Shown here: positions 1 to 6,092 of the stretch, piece after piece
Layout: each line of letters opens with the position of its first letter
Numbering within the stretch: the stretch's first letter is position 1
DNA from: Myxococcales bacterium
GTDB lineage: Bacteria > Myxococcota > Bradymonadia > UBA7976 > UBA1532
Length of the DNA stretch: 8,267 nucleotides
Assembly (NCBI GenBank): GCA_020430675.1
Contig: JAGQJJ010000137.1
Location: 1-8,267, forward strand
Reading direction: 5' to 3'
The notes under the pieces: generated by a model
The model's input: only the letters and a program-made list of their open reading frames with translations
Databases searched by the model: none
What the model was told of the DNA's origin: nothing
Position numbers and translations under genes: made by a program

Positions 1-1242
1 ATGTCTCAACCGCGCACGCTCGGGCGGCAGGCAGGCATCGACGATGGCCGGGTCGACGTCGCGGCCGACCGCGTAGTCGGCGATGCGGGTGTCATCGGCG
101 GTGTAGAAGGTGATGGTCGTGTCATCGCTGCGCGCCCAGAGCTGCTGGCCGATGAAGCGCCATGGCACCGGGTAGCGGCGCCGGTCGACGACGACGTGGC
201 AGTCGCGATGCACCGTGCAGCGCCGCCAGACCACCGCCTGCCAGCGCCGCGCCGGCAGCGCGCGCAGGTGCGGCTGCTCGTCGGCGAAGGCTTCGAGCGG
301 CGTGCGGCCCGTGGTGCCATGCACGCGCTGGCCGGCCACGTCGGCAACCCAGGCCGCCAGGCGGGTGTTGCAGTCATCGACGTCGGCGAACTCGCGCGCG
401 GCGAAGAAGCTGCGCTTGACGTACTTCACCGCCGACTCGACTTTGCCTTTCTTCTCGGGGCTGTACGCCGGTGTCGGGTCGATGACGAAGCCATAGTGAC
501 GCGCCAACTCGCGGTAGGAGCGGTTGAGCTGCACCGCGTCGCCGTTGGCAAACGCCGCGCGGATGACCGCCGCCTTGAGGTTGTCGGGCCGAACCGAAGC
601 CGGCACGCCGCCGAAGTGCTCGAAGGCCTGCACATGCAGCCATAGCCAGGTCTCGACCTTCTGGTCGAAGACGACCCGGGCGTACAGATGGCGGCTGTGG
701 CCGAGCACCATGACAAAGACCCATGCCTTGCGCAGCACGCCCTGGTCGGGGTCATAGAGCTTGCCCACGAAGCCGAAGTCCACCTGCGCCTCTTCGCCCG
801 GCGCGGTCGTCACCGGGATGGCCACGTCCTCGGCCCGCACCCCGCGGCGCTTGCCCAGCCGGCGGCACGCCCGCGTCACCGCCCAGCGAGACCCCGTGAA
901 GTCCGCGTGCTCCTCGCGCAGCGCCTCCCAGATCGCCTTCGGCCCCGCGCCCGCGCGCCACTTCGCCTCGATCGCCGCGACGAACGGCTCGACCGACGAC
1001 GCCTCGTGTTGCGCTGCTTTTGTCGGCAGCCGCGCCTCCACCGCCGCCCGCAGCGCCTCAAGCGGCGGCAGCGCGTCGGTTGGTCCCAGCAGCAGCCCCG
1101 CCTCAGCCAGTGCCAGGCGGTACCGTCGCTCCGTGTTCGGCCCGAGGCCCAGAAACCGGGCCGTCGCCCGGCATCCCACACCCTTGCGGTGCAGCCGGAC
1201 CAGCTCCTGCAGTCGATGCATATCCGTCCTCTTCGCGCTCAC
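1..1242 (-). CDS. istA: IS21-family transposase IstA (3' end outside the window)
   Basis: This is a DDE transposase that cuts and joins IS21 ends, working with the ATPase IstB. The frame is open from 1242 to the left edge, giving 414 residues of a protein that is usually about 500. The N-terminus reads SAKRTDMHRLQELVRLHRKG, a typical IstA start, followed by a helix-turn-helix (about residues 15-45). The catalytic core shows VDFG (D155, codon 778-780), RPDNLKAAV (D220, codon 583-585) and PEKKGKVES (E269, codon 436-438), a full DDE triad. The GTG at 1240-1242 is chosen because GGGGGAGG lies 5 nt upstream; an ATG at 1219-1221 with GAGGACG upstream is an alternative. No frameshift or stop is seen, so the visible part looks intact. 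It points away from the phage operon. Confidence 0.9.
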   Translation of the reverse strand, partial: MSAKRTDMHRLQELVRLHRKGVGCRATARFLGLGPNTERRYRLALAEAGLLLGPTDALPPLEALRAAVEARLPTKAAQHEASSVEPFVAAIEAKWRAGAGPKAIWEALREEHADFTGSRWAVTRACRRLGKRRGVRAEDVAIPVTTAPGEEAQVDFGFVGKLYDPDQGVLRKAWVFVMVLGHSRHLYARVVFDQKVETWLWLHVQAFEHFGGVPASVRPDNLKAAVIRAAFANGDAVQLNRSYRELARHYGFVIDPTPAYSPEKKGKVESAVKYVKRSFFAAREFADVDDCNTRLAAWVADVAGQRVHGTTGRTPLEAFADEQPHLRALPARRWQAVVWRRCTVHRDCHVVVDRRRYPVPWRFIGQQLWARSDDTTITFYTADDTRIADYAVGRDVDPAIVDACLPPERARLRH

Positions 1243-1347
1243 GCGCACCTCCCCCGCTGGTGGTTCTCTCCCCACCGTGGGCGATGGCGTGCGCTTCGTT
1301 CTACTTCGGCGCCCCGGCGCCGCGCTCTGCGTTGGTCAGTGCGGCGG

Positions 1348-1494
1348 GATCCGTTTGCCCGCACGGGGTGGATCCGTTTGGCCGCACCAGGGCGATCCGC
1401 TTGGCCGCCTCCACCCCGATCCGCTTGGCCGCCTCCACCCCGATCCGCATGGCCGCCCCCACCCCGATCCGCTTGGCCGCTCTCATGCGGATCC
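1348..1494. repeat. IS21 terminal repeat array: seven GATCC units at 23-24 bp pitch
   Basis: GATCC occurs at 1348, 1371, 1394, 1418, 1442, 1466 and 1490, with spacings of 23, 23, 24, 24, 24 and 24. The central units share GATCCGCTTGGCCGC plus a CTCCACCCC-type linker; the first two carry GTTTG and the last decays into GATCCAATACC at the outer edge. IS21 ends are known to carry repeated sequences thought to bind IstA. Because the pitch is 23-24 bp, both strands give repetitive open frames across it, but nothing suggests these are genes. The 1243-1347 stretch between istA and the array shows no gene. Confidence 0.75.
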
Positions 1495-1763
1495 AATACC
1501 CCGCCTCACAACAGCTCGGCGACCGCGGCTTGGGCGGGGACGCGCGGTGGGCAACTCTCGAACAATCGCTCGACGTGCGGCGCGCCTTCGGACGGCTGCC
1601 CGACGACCTGAAGCGGGTCTGCGAGGCTCTGGTGGAGCGGCCGGGCGTGGAGGCGGCTGCCCAGCTTGGCATGGCGCGCAGCACGCTCTACGTCCGCATC
1701 GAGCGTCTCCGAGCCGCGTTCGCCGCTGTGGGCATCGACGGCCAGCAGGAGCCGCGGCGATGA
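1485..1763 (+). pseudogene. 5'-truncated sigma-70 region-4-like HTH protein, cut by the IS21 element
   Basis: The surviving 3' part encodes LPDDLKRVCEALVERPGV, then AAQLGMARSTLYVRIERLRA: a sigma-70 region-4-type helix-turn-helix at about residues 38-79, counting from the ATG at 1485. Sigma-like proteins normally have an N-terminal region 2, which contacts core polymerase and the -10 element; here nothing like it exists. The open frame simply continues leftwards into the IS terminal repeats, so the frame left of about 1497 is IS sequence. The ATG at 1485 lies at or inside the IS edge and has no Shine-Dalgarno; GTG at 1575 is another possible restart. The stop overlaps the initiator start (ATGA), so this was the first visible gene of the operon. 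A short DNA-binding fragment might still be made. It could alternatively be a small complete HTH protein. Confidence 0.65.
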
Positions 1764-2653
1764 GCCGCGCAGCCTACGAGTGGGCCATCGCCCGGGCGCT
1801 TGCAGGCGGCAATCCATGCGCGGCGAAGGGCGTGCTGCTCGCGCTGGCGTGGTACGCCGACGCCGAGGGGCGAGAAGCTTTCCCCAGCGCCGAGCGGCTC
1901 AGCCAGCATGTGGGGCTGAGCCGGCGCCGCGTGTTCACCGCGCTTGATCAGCTCGAGCGAGCGGGCCTGATCGAGCGGGATGGCCTTGTGCGAACTGAGG
2001 GTGGCGGGTCGCTGACCAGGTGGCGCCTGGCCATGCCGAGCGTGGCCGGCGACGGCGGGCAGGGGGTGACGCTCCGTCACCGGGGTGACGCTCCGTCACG
2101 GGGTGACGCTCCGTCACCGGGGTGTCGCTCCGTCACGAATGGGGTGACGGAGCGTCACCCAAACAGAAGAGAACAGGAGATAGTTATTTCTCCCCCTATA
2201 AGTCCCCCACGCCCGTCAAGGCCAAGGGCGAGCCGCGAGCCGACGGTCGACCCCAGCCCCGGCCTCGAGGCCGCGCTGGAGGTCTGGCGGTGCTGGGTCG
2301 CGGCGATGGGCAAGCAGGGCCCGGCGGCGAAGGCCACCTCGCCGAGCACGGCGAACCGCCTCCGCGCGGTGCGGGCGCGGCTGGCCGAGGGGTACACCGT
2401 CGACCAGCTCAAGGCGGCGGTGGCCGGATGCAAGGCGAGCGCCTGGCACATGGGCGCCAACGACGAGGGCAAGGTGTACGACGACCTGACCCTCATCTGC
2501 CGCGATGGCTCGAAGGTCGACGGCTTCCTCGCGCGGGGCAGAGGGCCGTCGCCCGCGCCCCCGAAGCCGAGCGCGGCCAGCCCCAACTCGGCCTGGGCCA
2601 ACATCGAGCCTCAGTCGATTCGGTTCGACGACCAGTCGAGGTCGCGATCATGA
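1760..2653 (+). CDS. Phage replication initiator protein (winged-helix N-terminus, Phg_2220_C-like C-terminus)
   Basis: This 297-residue protein has the build of phage replisome organisers that bind an origin and recruit helicase through a loader. Residues about 22-90 form a winged helix-turn-helix (FPSAERLSQHVGLSRRRVFT, then ALDQLERAGLIERDG). Residues about 100-165 are a low-complexity linker encoded over the iteron array. Residues about 172-258 resemble the conserved phage C-terminal domain (GYTVDQLKAAVAGCKASAW, then YDDLTLICRDGSKVDGFLAR). The ATG at 1760 has AGGAG 8 nt upstream and overlaps the preceding stop as ATGA; its own stop overlaps the loader gene in the same way. The layout matches lambda O, but sequence homology to O is not claimed. 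The family call is from motif recognition. Confidence 0.82.
   Translation: MSRAAYEWAIARALAGGNPCAAKGVLLALAWYADAEGREAFPSAERLSQHVGLSRRRVFTALDQLERAGLIERDGLVRTEGGGSLTRWRLAMPSVAGDGGQGVTLRHRGDAPSRGDAPSPGCRSVTNGVTERHPNRREQEIVISPPISPPRPSRPRASREPTVDPSPGLEAALEVWRCWVAAMGKQGPAAKATSPSTANRLRAVRARLAEGYTVDQLKAAVAGCKASAWHMGANDEGKVYDDLTLICRDGSKVDGFLARGRGPSPAPPKPSAASPNSAWANIEPQSIRFDDQSRSRS
2065..2159. repeat. Origin iterons: four direct copies and one inverted copy of GGTGACGCTCCGTCAC
   Basis: Copies start at 2065, 2084, 2102 and 2121 (the fourth has GGTGTC instead of GGTGAC), with a pitch of 19, 18 and 19 bp. A fifth copy at 2144-2159 is the exact reverse complement. Each unit is itself palindromic (GTGACG-CTC-CGTCAC). 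The pitch is not a multiple of three, so successive copies are translated differently (VTLRH, GDAPS, RSVT), which argues that DNA rather than protein is conserved. The position inside the initiator gene, next to an AT-rich tract, is the lambda ori arrangement. The likely ligand is the winged-helix protein encoded by the same gene. An autoregulatory operator is an alternative or additional role. Confidence 0.8.
2161..2200. other. AT-rich putative DNA-unwinding element of the origin
   Basis: Directly after the inverted iteron, 25 of 40 bases are A or T, in a window otherwise near 30% A+T. The tract is purine-rich at first (AAACAGAAGAGAACAGGAGA) and then TAGTTATTTCTCC. A weak hairpin can form between GGAGA (2176-2180) and TCTCC (2189-2193). 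In lambda-type origins the AT-rich stretch beside the iterons is where the duplex opens. The tract is still in frame within the initiator gene and codes for linker residues. Confidence 0.65.
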
Positions 2654-3510
2654 GCGCCATCGACGACGTGGAGACGTGGTTGGTCGACCTCAAGGCGCGG
2701 GCAGCTTCGAGCCCCGAGCCGCGGCATCCGCCCGCCCCGGCGTGGGACCTGGGGACGCACGTCGTCTTCCACGTCGTCAATGGGCGCGTGGCCGCGCGGG
2801 CCGCTGATCCATGGCGTTGCGATGACGCCTACGGCACACGGTGCGCCCGCTGCACGGCAAGCTGCGGTGACGTGCTCGGCGAACGCGGCGCGCGGCCCTG
2901 TCCTGACTGCGCGCCGATGCGGTCATTGCTGCGGCGGATCAACGCGGCCGGGCTCGAAGCCACCGCGCTGCGGGTTCGAGACTGGTCGGCCAGCTATGCC
3001 TTTGCGCCGTCGCAGCTCCAGGTCCACGCCGACGCCGTCGGGTGCTGGTTGCAGCGGGCGGTTGGCGACGCAGAGATCCCAGCGCTGGTGCTTGCGGGGC
3101 CGACCGGTCAAGGCAAGACGACGCTCGCGACCTGGCTGGCGTGGCACGCATTGGCGGCGGGGCTGCCCGTGCGTTGGCTCTCGTGGCCCAAGGCGCTCGA
3201 CCGACTGCGGTCAGCGTATGGCGACCATACCGGGGCGAGCACGCCCGAGTGGCGCGACGTGCTCCCGGCCCGTGGGCTCGTCGTGGTCGACGACTTCGGC
3301 CGCGACGCGGCGACGCCCTGGGCCCGACTGCAAGCCGCCCAACTCCTCGATGCCCTGCCGCCCGAAGCTCGGCTGGTTGTCACCACCAACGCCCCCCCGC
3401 CCGAGTGGCCAGGCTGGCTCGGCGATCTGGCCGCCAGCCGCCTGCGTGGTCGCGCGGACGGCGGGCGCATGGTGGCGGTGATCCACGGCCCCGACTTGCG
3501 AGGTCAGTGA
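2650..3510 (+). CDS. DnaC-like helicase loader ATPase with an N-terminal cysteine cluster
   Basis: This 286-residue AAA+ ATPase is of the DnaC/IstB type that loads hexameric DnaB onto origin DNA. Walker A is GPTGQGKT (150-157), Walker B LVVVDDFG (210-217), sensor-1-like VTTN (244-247), and SRLRGR (263-268) is a candidate arginine-finger segment. An N-terminal cysteine set (C57, C65, C68, C72, C84, C87) including CARC, CTASC and CPDC patterns looks like a zinc-binding module. The ATG at 2650 overlaps the initiator stop (ATGA) and has GAGGT 7 nt upstream. The frame is open further upstream through the initiator gene, but that is a shadow. IstB of IS21 belongs to the same ATPase branch, but the zinc cluster and the position between initiator and dnaB favour a phage loader. 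Confidence 0.85.
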   Translation: MSAIDDVETWLVDLKARAASSPEPRHPPAPAWDLGTHVVFHVVNGRVAARAADPWRCDDAYGTRCARCTASCGDVLGERGARPCPDCAPMRSLLRRINAAGLEATALRVRDWSASYAFAPSQLQVHADAVGCWLQRAVGDAEIPALVLAGPTGQGKTTLATWLAWHALAAGLPVRWLSWPKALDRLRSAYGDHTGASTPEWRDVLPARGLVVVDDFGRDAATPWARLQAAQLLDALPPEARLVVTTNAPPPEWPGWLGDLAASRLRGRADGGRMVAVIHGPDLRGQ

Positions 3511-3511
3511 G

Positions 3512-4816
3512 ATGGCCACCCAACTGGACCTCGAAGCCGAGCGTTCGGTCCTCGGCGCGCTGATGCTCGACCCGCAGGCCACCGCGCGAGTGCGTGACAT
3601 CCTGCCAACGCCAGCCTTCTTCGGCGACCCGTTCCACCAGTCGGTCTACGAGGCGTGCCTGCGGCTGGCCGACCGCGGTGAGCCCATTGACGGGCTGCTG
3701 GTGGCCGACGAGATCGGGGAGCCCAGGCTCAGCGCGCTCGGTGGCCTCGGCGCGGTGCTCGATCTCGATCAGGCCGGCACCGCGGTGAACGTCGAGGCCC
3801 ACGCTCGCCGCGTTCGCGACGCGGCGTCAGGGCGCGAGCTCGGCCGCCTTCTGCGCGAGGCGCACGAGGCCCGACGCGCTGGCACCCCATGGGTCGCGGT
3901 CGCCGATCATCTCTGCACCGACGTGCTCGCCTTGCGTGGCCGCGAGCGCCCGGAGGGTGTCGCATTCGACCTGGGCGCTGATGACGCCATCGCGCATGTC
4001 CATCAGCTCAGCCGCGCCGGCACCGGACTCGCCGGGCGCTCGACGGGGTTCGGCTGCCTCGACCGCGTGCTTGGAGGCCTGGAGCCCGGTCACCTCATCG
4101 TCTGCGCGGGCCGACCCGCGATGGGCAAGACCACGCTCGGCCTCTGCATCGCGGCGAACATCGCCCGCGCCGGCGCGACGGTCGCGGCCTTCAGCCTCGA
4201 GATGCCCTCCCGCGAGCTGATCCTGCGCGTGCTCGCCGCCGAAGGCCGGGTCGATGGCATGGCGCTGCGCACCGGGCGAGTCTCAGCGGAACAGGTCGAC
4301 CACCTGCTCGCCGCCCGCCACCGTCTGCGCGGCCTGCCGCTGCACGTCGACGACACCCCGAAGGTCGGCGTGGAGCACATCGAGGCGGTTTGCGCCCGCT
4401 TGAGCGCCCGTCGCGATGCGCCGCCGCTCGGGCTGGTGTGGATCGACTACGTCCAGCTCATGAGTGGGCGCGGCCACACGCGAGAAGAGGTCGTCGCGGG
4501 CAACAGCCGCGGCCTCAAGGCCCTCGCCAAGCGCCTCGGCGTTCCCGTGCTGCTCATCGCCCAGGTCAATCGGGAGAGCGAGCACCGCGCCAACAAACGC
4601 CCGGCGCTCGCCGAACTGCGAGAATCCGGCGCCATCGAGCAGGACGCCGACGCGGTGCTGCTGCTCTACCGCGACGAGTTCTACGACGAGAACTCGCGCG
4701 CCGTCGGCATCGCCGAAGTCCACGTCGCCAAGAATCGCCACGGCCCCGTCGGGATGGTCGAGCTGCGCTTCTTCCACGCCTGGAGCCTCTTCGCGGAGCG
4801 CGACCCCGCCGGCTGA
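3512..4816 (+). CDS. dnaB: Replicative DNA helicase, DnaB family
   Basis: The 434-residue protein is a hexameric 5'-3' replicative helicase. The N-terminal domain (about 1-105) begins with AERSVLGALMLDPQA and PTPAFFGDPFHQSVYEACLR, typical of DnaB. The RecA-like motor shows GRPAMGKTT (200-208, Walker A), SLEMPSREL (228-236, with catalytic Glu E230), LVWIDYVQLM (308-317, Walker B), LLIAQVNRESE (347-357), RESGAIEQDADAVLLLYRD (370-388) and AKNRHGPVG (406-414, the DnaB arginine-finger region, R409). The start follows the loader stop by one base, with GAGGT 7 nt upstream. It is slightly shorter than cellular DnaB (about 470 aa), as is common for phage copies. Having its own loader and helicase suggests largely host-independent replication initiation. 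Confidence 0.95.
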   Translation: MATQLDLEAERSVLGALMLDPQATARVRDILPTPAFFGDPFHQSVYEACLRLADRGEPIDGLLVADEIGEPRLSALGGLGAVLDLDQAGTAVNVEAHARRVRDAASGRELGRLLREAHEARRAGTPWVAVADHLCTDVLALRGRERPEGVAFDLGADDAIAHVHQLSRAGTGLAGRSTGFGCLDRVLGGLEPGHLIVCAGRPAMGKTTLGLCIAANIARAGATVAAFSLEMPSRELILRVLAAEGRVDGMALRTGRVSAEQVDHLLAARHRLRGLPLHVDDTPKVGVEHIEAVCARLSARRDAPPLGLVWIDYVQLMSGRGHTREEVVAGNSRGLKALAKRLGVPVLLIAQVNRESEHRANKRPALAELRESGAIEQDADAVLLLYRDEFYDENSRAVGIAEVHVAKNRHGPVGMVELRFFHAWSLFAERDPAG

Positions 4817-4883
4817 CGGCCCCGCGCAAAAAAGTGCCGCGCGCGTCGGACAGTCCGCCGCCGCATGGGATGTCTGCATGTGT

Positions 4884-4912
4884 GAGCGCCTTCTGCGCTC
4901 GAAAGGAGGAGG
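4884..4912 (+). promoter_or_regulatory. Leader hairpin and strong Shine-Dalgarno before the Mor-like gene
   Basis: GAGCGC (4884-4889) and GCGCTC (4895-4900) form a perfect 6-bp stem with a 5-nt loop. It is followed immediately by GAAAGGAGGAGG, the strongest ribosome-binding site in the window, 5 nt before the GTG at 4915. No U-run follows, so it is not a classic terminator. A smaller palindrome, CGGACAGTCCG, lies at 4847-4857. The 98-bp gap (4817-4914) is the only real break in the operon. No convincing -35/-10 pair was identified, so an internal promoter is possible but unproven. Confidence 0.45.
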
Positions 4913-4914
4913 CC

Positions 4915-5220
4915 GTGCATTGCCACGCCCAGCCCAGCCGAGACGCGAGCCGCCGAGGCAACGCGCACGTCAACGCGCACGAGGCGCTCCCGCCCGAGTT
5001 GCTCGACCGCGTCCAGGACGCCACGGACGGCGGCGGGCTCTACCTCTGGGTGCCCAGCCGCCTGCGCGCCACCGCCCGGTCACGTCGGGCGCGCGTCGTC
5101 GCGTTCGCTGCCCGAGGCTTCAGCGCCCGCCAGATCGCTGCCGACGTCGGGCTTAGCGAGAGCCGCGTCTACCAGATCCTCAGCGCCCAGCGCACCCAGC
5201 CCGAAGGACACCAGCCATGA
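4915..5220 (+). CDS. Mor-like helix-turn-helix transcriptional regulator
   Basis: This small protein (101 aa) resembles the Mor/C activator family, known from phage Mu as activators of middle and late promoters. LPPELLDRVQDATDGGGLYL (25-44) matches the dimerisation strand of the family (leucine-rich helix, then a GGG-hydrophobic strand), and RRARVVAFAARGFSARQIAA (58-77) with GLSESRVYQIL (79-89) is the DNA-binding HTH. The GTG start is chosen because AGGAGGAGG lies directly upstream; an in-frame ATG at 4870 would add 15 residues but has no comparable site. The stop overlaps the next gene as ATGA. The target is unknown. A more general HTH protein is possible, since only the C-terminal half is diagnostic. 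Confidence 0.7.
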   Translation: MHCHAQPSRDASRRGNAHVNAHEALPPELLDRVQDATDGGGLYLWVPSRLRATARSRRARVVAFAARGFSARQIAADVGLSESRVYQILSAQRTQPEGHQP

Positions 5221-6092
5221 GCGCCTGCGTCCCCGACACCCGCGCCTTCGAGTTCGAGGGGCAGTCGGTCACCACGTACTTCATCGACGACCGCCCCTGC
5301 TGGCTGGCCCGCGACGTCGGCGTGCTGCTCGGCTACAGCCACGAGGGCGGTCGTTTGGTCAACAAGGTCAGCGGCGAGTGGGGCGACGAGTTCGTCGCTG
5401 GGCAGGATCATCTGCTGCTTGATGGAGAATTGCTACGTGATTTCAGGCGGTTGGTTGATGACACCGAATCGGTGTCAATTCGCGGGAAGCGGAGCCTGAT
5501 GGTCCTCTTCGAGTCGGGCGTGAACCTGGCCTGCATGCTGACGCGCAAGCCACTGGGGCGGCGGCTGCGGCGGTGGCTGGCTGAGGAGGTGCTGCCTGCC
5601 CTTCGTCGGACCGGGCGGTACGAGGTGCCGGCGGTGCCGCGGGTCGAGCTGCGGCTGCTTCGCGAGGAGCGGCTTCGGATGCGCGAGGAGCGGCTGCGCG
5701 ACCAAGAGGAGCGGCTGGTCCGCGGCGGCAAGGCCTGCGCCGTGCGCGAGGCGGCCGATCGGGCGTTTGCCGCCGGTGCGATCGACGAGATCAGCCTGGC
5801 GGCGCACTACGTCAGCGCCGCTGAGATGGTGCTTGGCCACGCCCTGCCAGGGCTTCAGCCGTCGCTGCCCGAGGCCTGGCTGACACCGACGCAGATCGGC
5901 GAGCGGCTGGGCGTCTCGGCACAGCGGGTCGGGCTGGCGATCACGGCGCTCGGTCTGCGCGCGGTGCAGCCGGGGATCGCGCGCAAGGTGCAGGCGACGA
6001 CGGCGAACCAGAAAGTGGTCGAGTCGTGGCAGTACGCCCCGGCTGTCGTCGAGCAGGTGCGACGGCATCTCAGCGGCGAGGGCGCGGCCTGA
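5217..6092 (+). CDS. BRO-N domain phage antirepressor-like protein
   Basis: Residues about 10-134 form a BRO-N domain: FEFEGQSVTTYFIDDRPCWL, ARDVGVLLGYS, then ESGVNLACMLTRKPLGRRLR and WLAEEVLPALRRTGRYE. Such domains bind DNA in phage antirepressors and related regulators. A charged heptad segment (143-169, REERLRM, REERLRD, QEERLVR) predicts a coiled coil, probably for oligomerisation. The C-terminal part (about 219-285, WLTPTQIGERLGVSAQRVGL onward) looks like another HTH-bearing domain of the kind paired with BRO-N. The ATG overlaps the preceding stop, with AAGGA 8 nt upstream. Codons for about residues 64-92 are markedly AT-richer than the surroundings and contain a 19-bp palindrome. Its promoter target and any cognate repressor are not visible here. 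Confidence 0.85.
   Translation: MSACVPDTRAFEFEGQSVTTYFIDDRPCWLARDVGVLLGYSHEGGRLVNKVSGEWGDEFVAGQDHLLLDGELLRDFRRLVDDTESVSIRGKRSLMVLFESGVNLACMLTRKPLGRRLRRWLAEEVLPALRRTGRYEVPAVPRVELRLLREERLRMREERLRDQEERLVRGGKACAVREAADRAFAAGAIDEISLAAHYVSAAEMVLGHALPGLQPSLPEAWLTPTQIGERLGVSAQRVGLAITALGLRAVQPGIARKVQATTANQKVVESWQYAPAVVEQVRRHLSGEGAA
5459..5477. promoter_or_regulatory. 19-bp perfect palindrome inside the BRO-N gene, possible operator
   Basis: TGACACCGA-A-TCGGTGTCA is a perfect inverted repeat with 9-bp arms around a single A. It lies in the AT-richer stretch of the BRO-N coding sequence (41 of 80 bases A/T at 5401-5480, against about 30% in the window). Dimeric HTH proteins bind sites of this size, so it may be an operator, but the coding context and a single copy leave chance possible. 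Confidence 0.35.
5661..5723 (+). repeat. Three tandem 21-bp units encoding a heptad coiled coil
   Basis: Units 5661-5681, 5682-5702 and 5703-5723 share the core GAGGAGCGGCT at the same phase. They encode REERLRM, REERLRD and QEERLVR, seven residues each, as expected for a coiled coil grown by in-frame tandem duplication. The third unit is the most diverged. Confidence 0.75.

Larger units (their letters stand above)
1..1497 (-). mobile_element. IS21-family insertion sequence, 5' (istA-proximal) end; rest lies left of the window
   Basis: The segment holds an IstA-type transposase gene reading leftwards, about 100 bp of non-repetitive leader, and a terminal array of GATCC-containing repeats ending near 1490-1500. 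IS21 elements carry istA followed by the ATPase gene istB, and their ends carry multiple repeated sequences taken to be transposase-binding sites; istB would lie beyond the left edge. On the minus strand the outer edge reads TTGGATCCGCATGAGAGC, so a terminus beginning TG near 1495 is plausible, but the exact boundary is uncertain by 10-15 bp because no second end or target duplication is visible. The flanking sigma-like reading frame loses its family resemblance at this same point, which supports the boundary. Confidence 0.8.

Noticed and set aside
1..645. Long plus-strand open frame from the first base
   Set aside because: It is the codon-aligned antisense of istA, whose DDE motifs are clear on the minus strand; high GC creates long shadow frames.
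1348..1494. CRISPR-like array from the regular repeat spacing
   Set aside because: Unit length is 23-24 bp with nearly identical linkers and no unique spacers, and no cas genes are present; it fits an IS21 terminus.
1239..1684. Minus-strand repeat proteins with RIGVEAAK-type or RGGGGHAD-type units
   Set aside because: They are translations of the IS terminal DNA repeats in arbitrary frames, without start signals or known domains.
761..1759. N-terminal extension of the initiator frame, open back to 761
   Set aside because: The extension crosses the IS end and antisense of istA, with no domain-like sequence. The ATG at 1760 has a good ribosome-binding site and an ATGA overlap.
2122..2649. Upstream extension of the loader gene to an ATG at 2122
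   Set aside because: It lies wholly inside the initiator gene in another frame and starts within an iteron; the ATG at 2650 fits the ATGA overlap and the ribosome-binding site.
4847..4900. Rho-independent terminator after dnaB
   Set aside because: Neither small palindrome is followed by a T-run, and the second leads straight into a ribosome-binding site.
4870..5231. MSACV encoded at 4870 and again at the BRO-N start (5217), suggesting a duplicated start
   Set aside because: Codons differ throughout and similarity stops after five residues, so chance is the simpler reading.
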